51,163 nucleotides of DNA from Lentisphaeria bacterium (GTDB lineage: Bacteria; Verrucomicrobiota; Lentisphaeria; Victivallales; Victivallaceae), in contig JAFTIE010000151.1 in the NCBI GenBank assembly GCA_017457065.1, positions 1 to 51,163 of the forward strand. Direction: 5' to 3'. Below are positions 7,476 through 15,208 of the stretch, in pieces. How positions within the stretch are numbered: position 1 is the stretch's first letter; every line of letters begins with the position of its first letter. Under the pieces are notes generated by a model. That model had not been told where the DNA came from. It searched no databases and worked only from the letters and a program-made list of their open reading frames with translations. The position numbers and the translations under genes are program-made.

Positions 7476-7957
7476 GTGATATCGCCGCCAACATTCTTTC
7501 TCTTGACGATGCCGTGAAGTGGCGGCGTTCCATGGCGGAGCAGGGGTACAAAGTCGCCGTGACAAACGGCTGTTTCGATCTGCTCCACCGGGGGCACGCT
7601 GTTTATCTTGATGCGGCGCGTGAAGAAGCGGACTTTCTTCTGGTTCTGGTGAACTCAGATGCTTCGGTGCGGGCTCTCAAAGGTCCCACCCGCCCCCTTC
7701 AGAATGAAGAGGACCGTGCTTTTCTGCTCTGTTCCCTTAAAGCGGTGGATAAATGCGTGATCTTTGACTCCCCCCGCTGCGACAGGGAACTTGAAGCACT
7801 TGCCCCTGATGTCTACGTGAAGGGGGGGGACTACACTGAGGAGTCCCTGGATCCCGGAGAGCGTGCCGCTTTGAAAAAGAGCGGCAGCCGCATCGTTTTC
7901 ATCTCCTTTGTGCCGGGACACTCCAGCACCGGCATCATCCGGAAGATGCAACCTTGA
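7472..7957 (+). CDS. D-glycero-beta-D-manno-heptose 1-phosphate adenylyltransferase (HldE C-terminal/RfaE2 type)
   Basis: The product is 161 aa, a stand-alone nucleotidyltransferase of the cytidylyltransferase fold. The signature TNGCFDLLHRGHAVYL (about 31-46) contains the HxGH nucleotide-binding motif. KGGDY and GHSSTGII near the C-terminus are also conserved in this family. It makes ADP-heptose for the lipopolysaccharide inner core, consistent with a Gram-negative envelope. The kinase half found in fused HldE proteins is not in this window. The start overlaps the dCMP deaminase stop by 4 nt. A coding G8 run lies at about 7822-7829. Confidence 0.9.
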   Translation: MSDIAANILSLDDAVKWRRSMAEQGYKVAVTNGCFDLLHRGHAVYLDAAREEADFLLVLVNSDASVRALKGPTRPLQNEEDRAFLLCSLKAVDKCVIFDSPRCDRELEALAPDVYVKGGDYTEESLDPGERAALKKSGSRIVFISFVPGHSSTGIIRKMQP

Positions 7958-8817
7958 CTGAGTGGGATTCCATCTGCAGCCGGGGTGCGGAAATCTGCAT
8001 GGAGGCATTGATAAGCTCAGGTATCATCCTGAGCTTTTTCGGTTGTTTCCTGCTTCTGGCACTTCTTCTGCAGCTGGTGACACTGAGTCTGCGGCGCAGA
8101 TGGTACGCACTTCTGGGTGAGCGCAGCTGGATCATGCTGGCGGCACCGGGAACGGTGGTCCACGAAACAGGACATGCGCTTTTCTGTCTGCTCTTCCGCC
8201 ACAAGATCCTTGAAATGAAGCTCTTTTCCCCTGCGCCTGACGGGACCATGGGGTTGGTGGATCACAGCTGGGATCCCAAAAGTTTCTACCAGCGGACGGG
8301 CAATTTTTTTATCGGCACAGGTCCTATCATCACCGGGAGCTGTGTCATTGCGCTCCTGACGGTGTTCCTCATGCCCGAGGTGTGGGAAGAGCTGGAACTG
8401 CCTGAAGTTTACTCTGTCAGTGATCTCTGGGCGGCACTCTTTTCCCAGCTCTGCCGCATGGTCAGAACATTCTTTTCGGTCCGGGTCTGGAACAAGTGGC
8501 AGACCTGGGTCTGGGTGGTTTCCACGCTGCTCATCGGTTCTCATGTCACACTAAGCCGGGAGGATCTTAAAAATGCTCTCAGGGGGATCTGGCTCATTCC
8601 AGTCACGGTCCTGATATTTGATTTTGCTGTGATCTGGTACTGCAATCCGGGGAAACTGCTCCTTGAATACGGCAGCGGATATCTGGTCTGCACCCTGGCG
8701 GTGCTGATCTTTATCATCCTCATACTGGGGAGTTTCACCCTTCTGCTCCATCTGCCGGTTTTTCAGGAGTCCGCTCCAGAAAAAAAATCTGCCCGGCGCC
8801 GGACTCCGGGCAGATGA
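7954..8817 (+). CDS. M50-like membrane metalloprotease / unknown integral membrane protein with HExxH
   Basis: The product is 287 aa from a TTG start that overlaps the previous stop (TTGA). The next in-frame ATG, at 7999, would give 272 aa and cannot be excluded. VVHETGHALF (His70, Glu71, His74) is a zinc HExxH motif of the HExGH type seen in M50 site-2-like proteases. Several hydrophobic segments follow (about 17-47, 105-130, 180-200, 205-240, 245-270). A second metal-ligand motif such as the NxxPxxxLDG of true S2P is not evident. The C-terminus is basic. The last ~35 nt of the gene contain the terminator of the convergent operon. Confidence 0.65.
   Translation: MTEWDSICSRGAEICMEALISSGIILSFFGCFLLLALLLQLVTLSLRRRWYALLGERSWIMLAAPGTVVHETGHALFCLLFRHKILEMKLFSPAPDGTMGLVDHSWDPKSFYQRTGNFFIGTGPIITGSCVIALLTVFLMPEVWEELELPEVYSVSDLWAALFSQLCRMVRTFFSVRVWNKWQTWVWVVSTLLIGSHVTLSREDLKNALRGIWLIPVTVLIFDFAVIWYCNPGKLLLEYGSGYLVCTLAVLIFIILILGSFTLLLHLPVFQESAPEKKSARRRTPGR
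8780..8814 (-). terminator. Rho-independent terminator of the 8845-10436 operon
   Basis: A perfect 9-bp stem, TCTGCCCGG with CCGGGCAGA (8788-8796 and 8806-8814), has a 9-nt loop. On the minus strand it is followed by a T8 run (8780-8787). It lies inside the 3' coding end of the convergent plus-strand gene. Confidence 0.85.
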
Positions 8818-8844
8818 AAAAAGAGATCGTCCCACGCCTTTTTT

Positions 8845-9981
8845 TTACCGATTTGCGCTCTCCTTTTTCAGTCTCTCTCTGAGCTCTTTGTTTCGGCGGA
8901 GGGCATCTGAGATCTCCTGCGCCGAAAAAGAGACCGGCGGCGGTGGAGGGGAATGAAGCCTGACTCCGGCAGTCGCCAGACAGCGTTCCAGCAGTTCAGC
9001 GGGCAGAGAAGCGGCATACTCCAGATGCCACTTGTAACAGTACGCCGCCGCTATGACCTCATCGCTGAAACTTCTTTCCCGCTCTCTTTCTGTTTCAACG
9101 GAAACTTCCGGAGACTTTTTTTCCGCAGACTTTTTTTCCGCAGACTTTTTTTCCGCAGACTTTTTTTCCGCAGACAAACTCTTTACAGCTCCCGGCACTT
9201 TTTCTCTTTCCTGAATTACAGGAAGGGAGCTGCTTTCAGACTCTGAAAGAAAAGCAGACTCTTCCTCTTCCTTCCGTTCCGGGGCAAGCAAGGATCCGCC
9301 GCCGGGAAAAAGCAGCTCCGTGATCACCTTGCTCCCCGCTGCCGCCACAGGGCGGGGAAGGTATTTCCGCCCCAAAGCAAAAAGTGTTCCCTTTGCCAGA
9401 GTTTTCAAAAAGGGGAAAAGATATTTTTTCAATATCCCCGGCTTTCTTTCTGAAGATCCGGGAGTATCTGCCGGAGGAGACTCTTCGGGAAGAGATCCGT
9501 CACCGTCAGGCGCTCCGGCAAAAATATCCGCTTCCGGATCTGCACAGAGAGAAAAAGTTCCTTTTTCCTGTTCCGGGAAGGCGTGTACGCTCACTTCCTG
9601 CTTCGACGGCAGCAGATGATCTGAAATCGAAATAACGGAAAGATCCGCCTCTTGAAACTTTACCGATCTTTCCTGCAAGAGGGGTGTTTTTTTTCCGGCT
9701 TCCGGCGGTGCCCCGGAAACAGCCGGGGACTCTTCCCCGGCAAGAATGATAAAGGCAGAGATGAGTTTGCATACATCAGACTCAGAAATATCTGCCAGTT
9801 GCTCCCGGAACCTGGAGGGAAAAAAAGGCGCAAGACTCTGAAGGACAGCGCTGCGCCCTGATCCGGGTCCATGCAGCAGGGATCGACGGAGTGCTTCAGC
9901 TGTTTTGCGGATCGACTCCGGTTCCGGGAGACGAAGATCGAACCTTTCCCCGGATCCGCTGATGACCGTAAGATTTTCCAT
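8845..9981 (-). CDS. Unknown protein with SAEKK repeats, paired with a tail-tube-like protein
   Basis: The product is 378 aa. The N-terminal ~90 residues look helical and folded. A long low-complexity Pro/Glu/Ser-rich middle follows, then a basic segment around 185-235 (KKYLFPFLKTLAKGTLFALGRK). Four perfect SAEKK pentapeptides come next, encoded by a 15-bp tandem repeat at 9111-9170. The C-terminal ~80 residues are helical, with a PPPPP run. It starts 2 nt after the 150-aa tail-tube-like gene. In tailed phages this position is often occupied by tail-assembly chaperones, which makes that a possible role, but I see no diagnostic motif. It ends with Arg/Lys-rich helices. Confidence 0.55.
   Translation of the reverse strand: MENLTVISGSGERFDLRLPEPESIRKTAEALRRSLLHGPGSGRSAVLQSLAPFFPSRFREQLADISESDVCKLISAFIILAGEESPAVSGAPPEAGKKTPLLQERSVKFQEADLSVISISDHLLPSKQEVSVHAFPEQEKGTFSLCADPEADIFAGAPDGDGSLPEESPPADTPGSSERKPGILKKYLFPFLKTLAKGTLFALGRKYLPRPVAAAGSKVITELLFPGGGSLLAPERKEEEESAFLSESESSSLPVIQEREKVPGAVKSLSAEKKSAEKKSAEKKSAEKKSPEVSVETERERERSFSDEVIAAAYCYKWHLEYAASLPAELLERCLATAGVRLHSPPPPPVSFSAQEISDALRRNKELRERLKKESANR
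9111..9176 (+). repeat. 15-bp tandem repeat (about 4.4 units)
   Basis: The unit CAGACTTTTTTTCCG is repeated four times (first unit with G in place of C at position 1) and then partly. It encodes SAEKK on the minus strand. Each unit carries a T7 run, so both unit number and reading frame could vary by slippage. Confidence 0.9.
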
Positions 9982-9983
9982 AA

Positions 9984-10436
9984 TCAGGCAAAGGTGAAAA
10001 GAGCAGTGTTTTCATCGCTTGCATAAGCTTTGAAAACCAGTTTTGCCACATGATCCTGTCCCATGGCGGGCACATAACTTGCATCAGGCTGAAGATACGC
10101 TGCCGGGAAGACCAGACTTTTTTCGCCCTCAGCAAGGGGGGTGAAGGTCAGGGGCTTCTTTTTGTCGGCGGTCATGATATCCTCCCCCAGGGTGAAGTTG
10201 CTCAGAAGTTCCAGAGCGGTGCTCACATCTTTGGTTTCCAGAGTGATGGTGGCACAATCCTGGACCAGGTGTGCCGCCACAGCCTCCACGCCACCGTTTT
10301 CATAGATGGTGGACTCCACCACCTTGCGGTTGGTTTCGATCCTGGGTGCCGAAGCAAGAGGAGCGATGACAGTGTCGCCGAAAGAGGCGACATAAGCATG
10401 TCTTTTGATAGTCGTGACATCGTAAGTTGCAGCCAT
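9984..10436 (-). CDS. Phage tail tube-like protein
   Basis: The product is 150 aa, mostly alternating beta strands and short helices. It starts AATYDVTTIKRHAYVASFGD and contains ATITLETKDVSTALELLSNF, a pattern reminiscent of small major tail/tube proteins of siphophages and related contractile particles. The resemblance is by eye only. It is the first gene of a two-gene minus-strand unit ending at the strong terminator at 8780-8814. No capsid, terminase, integrase or other tail genes lie nearby, so this is either a remnant or a domesticated gene pair. AAAGGAAA precedes the start. Confidence 0.4.
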   Translation of the reverse strand: MAATYDVTTIKRHAYVASFGDTVIAPLASAPRIETNRKVVESTIYENGGVEAVAAHLVQDCATITLETKDVSTALELLSNFTLGEDIMTADKKKPLTFTPLAEGEKSLVFPAAYLQPDASYVPAMGQDHVAKLVFKAYASDENTALFTFA

Positions 10437-10604
10437 GATTGATTTTTCCTTTCTTTATTTGAGGTTGCTGTTTCTTCTCTGCCGGTTAAGGCGGAGCTTC
10501 CGGAAATAAAAAATTATGTCAAGACAATATTTTTCACTTCCTCCGGGCACCGCAGGAAGCGGGATGGATTTTTTTGCGTTTTTCTTCATGTTTGATTTGC
10601 AGAA

Positions 10605-10633
10605 TTGATAAAAGAGCATTATATTTATATAAA
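10605..10633 (+). promoter_or_regulatory. Predicted sigma-70 promoter for the 10683 gene
   Basis: The -35 box is TTGATA (10605-10610) and the -10 box is TATAAA (10628-10633), with a 17-nt spacer. It lies about 50 nt before the start codon at 10683. The flanking region 10437-10604 holds no gene I can support. Confidence 0.7.
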
Positions 10634-10682
10634 AGAGGATCATTGCTATTGCAACCTAACCATATCAACGAAAGGAACGATT

Positions 10683-11252
10683 ATGTCCAAGATCTTCAAA
10701 AGTGTGCTGCTCGCAGCTGTGTGCCTTACCTCTCTGGGATGTTTCGGAGCCAGCTGGTTCGTGCGGGGCAACAAGTACAATGTGGAAACTCTTGTCATCA
10801 CCGGGAACTATAAAAGCCCCCGGCTCATGGCTGATCTGATCCAGGCAGAAAGCCGTCAGCCCTACATTATCGTTCCCGCCGCCAATGCCAAATACAGCTA
10901 CTGGTACGTTGCCATGCCCAAGACTGACGGATTCGCCATGAGTGAAGACAAGTTCGGTCCCTGGGTGAAGTTTTCCCAGTGCCGCCGTGTGGTGATCCTG
11001 GGGGACAAAAACTGCGTTCCTGAAAAATATGAAGCCATGATCGACAAAAGCATTCCTGTTGTCCGCATTACAGGCGACTGGGAACGTGTGTCGGAAGAGT
11101 TGACCTTCATGTTGAATCTGAGCAATTTGAAGCGCAACTATGTCAAGCTCCGCCGTCAGTTGGATCAGACCTATCAGCCTATTTCCGCACCTGCCCCCCG
11201 TGCTCCCAAAGCTGACGGCAAAGAAGTCGTGCCCGCAGCGGACGAAAGATAA
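10683..11252 (+). CDS. Lipoprotein of unknown function
   Basis: The product is 189 aa. The N-terminus (LLAAVCLTSLGC) has a lipoprotein signal with candidate lipidated Cys20. The body contains mixed strands and helices, an RRVVILGDKNC segment and a Pro/Ala-rich C-terminal tail (about 165-189). I do not recognise the family. The start is set by AAAGGAA upstream of ATG at 10683; a longer frame from 10605 would begin inside the promoter. It precedes an ABC-2 permease by 27 nt and is probably in the same transcript, so it may work with that transporter. Confidence 0.7.
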   Translation: MSKIFKSVLLAAVCLTSLGCFGASWFVRGNKYNVETLVITGNYKSPRLMADLIQAESRQPYIIVPAANAKYSYWYVAMPKTDGFAMSEDKFGPWVKFSQCRRVVILGDKNCVPEKYEAMIDKSIPVVRITGDWERVSEELTFMLNLSNLKRNYVKLRRQLDQTYQPISAPAPRAPKADGKEVVPAADER

Positions 11253-11279
11253 GCGATCTGCAGTTCCCGGAGTCAGGAT

Positions 11280-12239
11280 ATGTTCAACCTCTGGAAAATC
11301 GCTTTCAACGCCTTCCGCGAGTCCCTGCGTGAGCCTGTCTATTTCCTCATGCTTCTTGCGGCACTGCTGCTTATTGCCCATTATCCCCCTGCGGCGATCT
11401 TTGTCTTTTCCGAACAGCTGAAACTGGTGGTGGACAGCTCCATGGCGACCACGCTCCTTTTCGGACTGGTGGTGGCGGTGCTCTGCAGCAGTCATACCGT
11501 TGCCCGTGAAATGCGTAACGGGACCGTTCTGCTTCTCATGTCCAAGCCTGTTCAGCGCTGGAGCTTTGTCCTTGGCAAGATCTTGGGGATCTGCATGGCG
11601 GGGACCCTCTTTGTGGGGGTGTGCAACTTTGCAACTTTCATCTCTGTCTTTATCGCCACTGACCAGTTCCGTTTTGAAATGGGACTCTACTTCACCATGC
11701 TGGGACTGCTGGCGCTGGGGTGTATCACCGGTATGCTCGCCAACTATTTGAAGGCGTGTTCGTTCCCCGAAGTCGCCACCTGGGCGACGGCACTGCTCAT
11801 CCCTCTGTTTGCGGTCTACTGTTACATGACAGGGGAACATCCCGCTCTGGGGCTCAGGGATCTGACCAAGGCTCTCATACTGGTGAACTTTGCCGTTGTG
11901 ACCATGGGAACCTTTGCCGTAGTCTTTGCCACAAGGCTCGATATCGTTCCCAACCTCTGCTGCTGCACGGGGCTTTTCTTTGCGGGACTTGTTTCAAGTT
12001 ACCTTTTCCAGCGCACCACAGACAACGAGATCCTCAACGGTCTTTGTGCGGTGCTTTACGCCATTTTCCCCAACTGGCAGTTCTTCTGGCTGGCAGATGC
12101 TGTGGCGGTCAAGCGCCATATTCCCAACGAATATATGCTCAATGCGGCGCTTTATCTGCTGATCTACATCATCCTCGGCTCCACCTGGGCTGTGGCAACG
12201 TTCCAGCACAAGGAGCTGGCAGGTGACAGCAGAAACTGA
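11280..12239 (+). CDS. ABC-2 type transporter permease subunit
   Basis: The product is 319 aa with about six hydrophobic segments. The N-terminal pattern (NLWKIAFNAFRESLREPVYF, then a first membrane helix) and the cytoplasmic loop HTVAREMRNGTVLLLMSKPVQRWSFVLGK are typical of ABC-2 permeases, where the loop after helix 2 contacts the ATPase. No ATP-binding subunit lies in this window, so it must be encoded elsewhere. The substrate is unknown. It overlaps the biotin ligase gene by 17 nt. Confidence 0.75.
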   Translation: MFNLWKIAFNAFRESLREPVYFLMLLAALLLIAHYPPAAIFVFSEQLKLVVDSSMATTLLFGLVVAVLCSSHTVAREMRNGTVLLLMSKPVQRWSFVLGKILGICMAGTLFVGVCNFATFISVFIATDQFRFEMGLYFTMLGLLALGCITGMLANYLKACSFPEVATWATALLIPLFAVYCYMTGEHPALGLRDLTKALILVNFAVVTMGTFAVVFATRLDIVPNLCCCTGLFFAGLVSSYLFQRTTDNEILNGLCAVLYAIFPNWQFFWLADAVAVKRHIPNEYMLNAALYLLIYIILGSTWAVATFQHKELAGDSRN

Positions 12240-12981
12240 CCCCTTTATCCTCACTCTGGAGCAGACAGACTCCACCAACACCTACGTCCGGGAGCACTTT
12301 GATGAGCTTCCGGACCTTGCTTTGGTCAGGGCAAAGTTCCAGACCGCAGGGAGGGGCAGGCTGGGGCGCAAGTGGCTCTCGCCCCCCGGCGTCAACTTTT
12401 GCGGTACTTTCTGTTTCAAAAACGTCGCAGACGGATTTCACGCAGGGATGCTCTGCGGTATTGCCCTTATGCGCACTGTTGCCGAATTGCTCCCCGGTGT
12501 CCCCTTTTACCTCAAATGGCCCAACGACCTCTACTTTGAAAAATCCAAAGCCGCAGGGCTTCTGGGGGAAGGCATCCTCCGGCAGGGGAAGATCGCCGGT
12601 ATCGCCATGGGGATCGGACTCAATGTCAACACAACTCAAGAGGAACTCGCCGGAACAGGGCAAAGTGCCGTTTCCCTCAGAATGATCGCAAATCAGGAAT
12701 TTAATGTGGATTTTGTTGCAAAATTACTGGCAAAACAGCTGAATGTGTGCTATATTATGTATTCAGACTCTGTCCCTGAACTTTTTCCAGAGTGGCGTTC
12801 CTGCAACAAGCTTATCGGTAAAACAATTGCCGTGACCGATGCCTGCGGAGCGCGCTTTGAAGGGTTTTTCAGAGATGTGACGCCGCAGGGTGAGATGATA
12901 TTGGAGTATGAAGAACAGGGCGTTCCGCTTCAGAAGATCTTCAACTGCTGTGATGTTTCCGTGGATAAGAGTTCGTTGTGA
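12223..12981 (+). CDS. birA: Biotin--protein ligase (BirA-type, no DNA-binding domain)
   Basis: The product is 252 aa from a GTG start at 12223, with AAGGAG seven bases upstream. The ligase core shows AGRGRLGRKW (about 42-51, the biotinyl-AMP loop) and LKWPNDLYFEKSKAAG (about 99-114). There is no N-terminal helix-turn-helix, so it is a monofunctional ligase, not a repressor. It joins biotin to a Lys of acceptor domains. The acceptor is very likely OadA, encoded two genes downstream. An intergenic gap of 106 nt separates it from oadG. Confidence 0.92.
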   Translation: MTAETDPFILTLEQTDSTNTYVREHFDELPDLALVRAKFQTAGRGRLGRKWLSPPGVNFCGTFCFKNVADGFHAGMLCGIALMRTVAELLPGVPFYLKWPNDLYFEKSKAAGLLGEGILRQGKIAGIAMGIGLNVNTTQEELAGTGQSAVSLRMIANQEFNVDFVAKLLAKQLNVCYIMYSDSVPELFPEWRSCNKLIGKTIAVTDACGARFEGFFRDVTPQGEMILEYEEQGVPLQKIFNCCDVSVDKSSL

Positions 12982-13087
12982 AAGGTTTTAATTGCTTGAA
13001 ACATTTTCATAAATCGTTAAACGCCGGAGGAGTGGAATTTTTCGGCACAAAAAAAAGTGTTTCAGCCTAAAATAAAAGGAAAGTATT

Positions 13088-13333
13088 ATGGACTATGGTG
13101 AATTGATGGCCGGAGGCATCAAGCTGATGGTTTTCGGCATGGGCATGGTGTACGTCTTCCTCGTCATCATGATCGGTGCAATGAAGGTGCTTGAGGTGGC
13201 ATTGCGCCCCTTCGCAACGCTTCTTGATCCCCCTGCCGCCGCTCCCGCTGCCAAAAAGCCCGCAGCAAGCTCAGAAGATGCAAATCTGGCAGCCATTGCC
13301 GCTGCAGTCGTGGCAAAAATGACAAAAAAATAA
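13088..13333 (+). CDS. oadG: Oxaloacetate decarboxylase gamma subunit
   Basis: The product is 81 aa, with one membrane helix near the N-terminus (about 9-35, LMVFGMGMVYVFLVIMIGAM), an Ala/Pro-rich linker and a charged C-terminus. This matches the small OadG subunit, which anchors OadA to OadB. It lies directly upstream of oadA and oadB. Short OadG proteins are poorly conserved, so the call rests on topology and position. The ATG is preceded by AAAAGGAAAG. Confidence 0.85.
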   Translation: MDYGELMAGGIKLMVFGMGMVYVFLVIMIGAMKVLEVALRPFATLLDPPAAAPAAKKPAASSEDANLAAIAAAVVAKMTKK

Positions 13334-13363
13334 CATTATTTTAATTTCAGGAATTAAAGCATT

Positions 13364-15181
13364 ATGAAAAAAATCAAATTCATGGATTGTTCGTTCCGTG
13401 ACGGATTCCAGTCCTGTCTCGGCGCCCGCGTCAAAACCGAAGACTTCCTCCCCGCTCTCGATGCCGCTGTCAAAGCCGGTATCAACCACATCGAAATCGG
13501 CGGCGGCGCCCGTTTCCAGAGCCTCTATTTCTACTGCCAGGAAGATGCTTTTGACATGATGGACAAATGCCGCGAAGTGGTTGGTCCCGATGTCAATCTG
13601 CAGACTCTTTCCCGCGGTGTCAACGTGGTGGGTCTTTCCAGCCAGTCCTCCGACATCATCGACCTCCATGCCCGCATGTTCAAAAAGCATGGTATCACCA
13701 CCATCCGTAACTTTGACGCTCTCAACGACGTCCGCAACCTGATCCCCTCCGGTAAGAGCATCCACAATGCCGGACTGAAACATCAGGTCACTGTCACCAT
13801 GATGGGTCTTGCTCCCGGACTGACTGAGTCCTATGCTCATACCCCCCAGTTCTACGCTGACAGCCTCAAGGCGATCCTTGACAGCGGCGTGCCCTTTGAC
13901 TCTCTTGCCTTCAAAGATGCCTCCGGCACCTCCACTCCCCAGACTGTCTACGAAACCGTGAAAATGGCCCGTGCCATGCTGGGCAGCGATATTGAGATCC
14001 AGTTCCACACCCACGACACCGCCGGTATGGCTGTTGCCTGTAACTGGGCTGCCATCGAAGCCGGTGCCGATGTCATCGACCTTGCCATGAGTCCTCTCTC
14101 AGGCGGCACCTGCGAAGCTGACATTCTGATCATGTACCAGAGACTCCGGGGCACTGAGTACACTCTCGACATCGATCCCGAAAAGATCCTTGCCGCTGAG
14201 AAGGTCTTTGAGAAATGCATGGAAAAATATTTCATGCCCCCCGAATCCATGCAGGTTTCCCCCAAGATCATCTTCAGCCCCATGCCCGGCGGCGCTCTCA
14301 CTGCCAACACCCAGATGATGCGGGACAACAACTGTCTGGACAAATACGATGCCTGTATCGAAGCCATGCGTGAAGCTGTTGCCAAGGGCGGTTTCGGAAC
14401 CTCCGTCACCCCTGTCAGCCAGTTCTATTTCCAGCAGGCTTTCGCCAACACCATGTTCGGTGCCTGGAAGAAGATCGACCCCAACGGCTACGGCAAGATG
14501 GTTCTCGGCTACTTCGGCAAGACCCCTGTGGCTCCCGATCCCGAACTGGTGAAAATGGCTTCTGAGCAGCTGGGTCTGCCCCCCACCACCGAAGCTGTTG
14601 TTGACCTCAACGACAAGAACCCCAAACTGGGTATCGCTTACAACACCAAACTTCTGGAAGAAGCCGGACTCCCTGTCACCGATGAGAACATCTTCATCGT
14701 CGCCGCCTGCGGCGAAAAGGGTCTGAAATACCTCCAGGGCGACCGTCCCAACGGCATCCGCTACGCTGAAGCCGCCAAACCCGCCGCCGCTGCCGGTGCT
14801 TCCACCTACACCGCCACCATCGACGGCAAGGCTGTCGTAGTCGAAGTCAGCGCCAACGGTGCTGAATACACCGCCACTGTCAACGGCAAGAGCTTCAAAG
14901 TCGGCGTCAAGGAAGGTGCCGATGCCGCCGCCGCTGCTGCTCCCGCAGCTGCCGCCGGTGACGGAAGCGAAACTGTGGTTGCCGCTCCCATGCCCGGTAC
15001 TGTCAACAAGATCCTGGTCAAGGCCGGTGACTCCGTCGGTGCTGATGACACTGTTGTCATTCTCGAAGCCATGAAGATGGAAACTGAGATCAAAGCCGGT
15101 AAAGACGGTGTGGTCGCTTCTGTCAGCGCCGCTCAGGGTGCTGTGGTCGCCGCAGGTGACGCTCTCGTCAGCATCAAGTAA
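13364..15181 (+). CDS. oadA: Biotin-dependent oxaloacetate decarboxylase alpha subunit
   Basis: The product is 605 aa. The N-terminal carboxyltransferase TIM barrel (about 1-300) starts with DCSFRDGFQS, a variant of the usual D-T-x-x-R-D-A-x-Q-S. It has LAFKDASGTSTPQ, containing the Lys normally carboxylated, and FHTHDTAGMA, containing metal-binding His residues. The conserved post-barrel domain follows. An Ala/Pro linker leads to a C-terminal biotinyl domain with EAMKMETEI; the biotin would sit on Lys571. It transfers the carboxyl group of oxaloacetate to biotin, releasing pyruvate; OadB then decarboxylates carboxybiotin and pumps Na+. A pyruvate carboxylase B-like role is possible, but the adjacent OadG and OadB favour the pump. 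Confidence 0.93.
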   Translation: MKKIKFMDCSFRDGFQSCLGARVKTEDFLPALDAAVKAGINHIEIGGGARFQSLYFYCQEDAFDMMDKCREVVGPDVNLQTLSRGVNVVGLSSQSSDIIDLHARMFKKHGITTIRNFDALNDVRNLIPSGKSIHNAGLKHQVTVTMMGLAPGLTESYAHTPQFYADSLKAILDSGVPFDSLAFKDASGTSTPQTVYETVKMARAMLGSDIEIQFHTHDTAGMAVACNWAAIEAGADVIDLAMSPLSGGTCEADILIMYQRLRGTEYTLDIDPEKILAAEKVFEKCMEKYFMPPESMQVSPKIIFSPMPGGALTANTQMMRDNNCLDKYDACIEAMREAVAKGGFGTSVTPVSQFYFQQAFANTMFGAWKKIDPNGYGKMVLGYFGKTPVAPDPELVKMASEQLGLPPTTEAVVDLNDKNPKLGIAYNTKLLEEAGLPVTDENIFIVAACGEKGLKYLQGDRPNGIRYAEAAKPAAAAGASTYTATIDGKAVVVEVSANGAEYTATVNGKSFKVGVKEGADAAAAAAPAAAAGDGSETVVAAPMPGTVNKILVKAGDSVGADDTVVILEAMKMETEIKAGKDGVVASVSAAQGAVVAAGDALVSIK

Positions 15182-15208
15182 TCTCTTTTGACAGGAGTAT
15201 TTACAACT

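Noticed and set aside
7822-7829. G8 run in the heptose-phosphate adenylyltransferase gene as a phase-variation site
   Set aside because: Eight bases is short, and runs of this length occur several times in the window in ordinary housekeeping genes (for example near 34880 and 40310).
10665-11840. 391-codon open frame on the minus strand opposite the lipoprotein and ABC permease genes
   Set aside because: Opposite genes with clear signal peptide, promoter and ribosome-binding site; composition is His, Gln and Asp-rich and no motif is visible.
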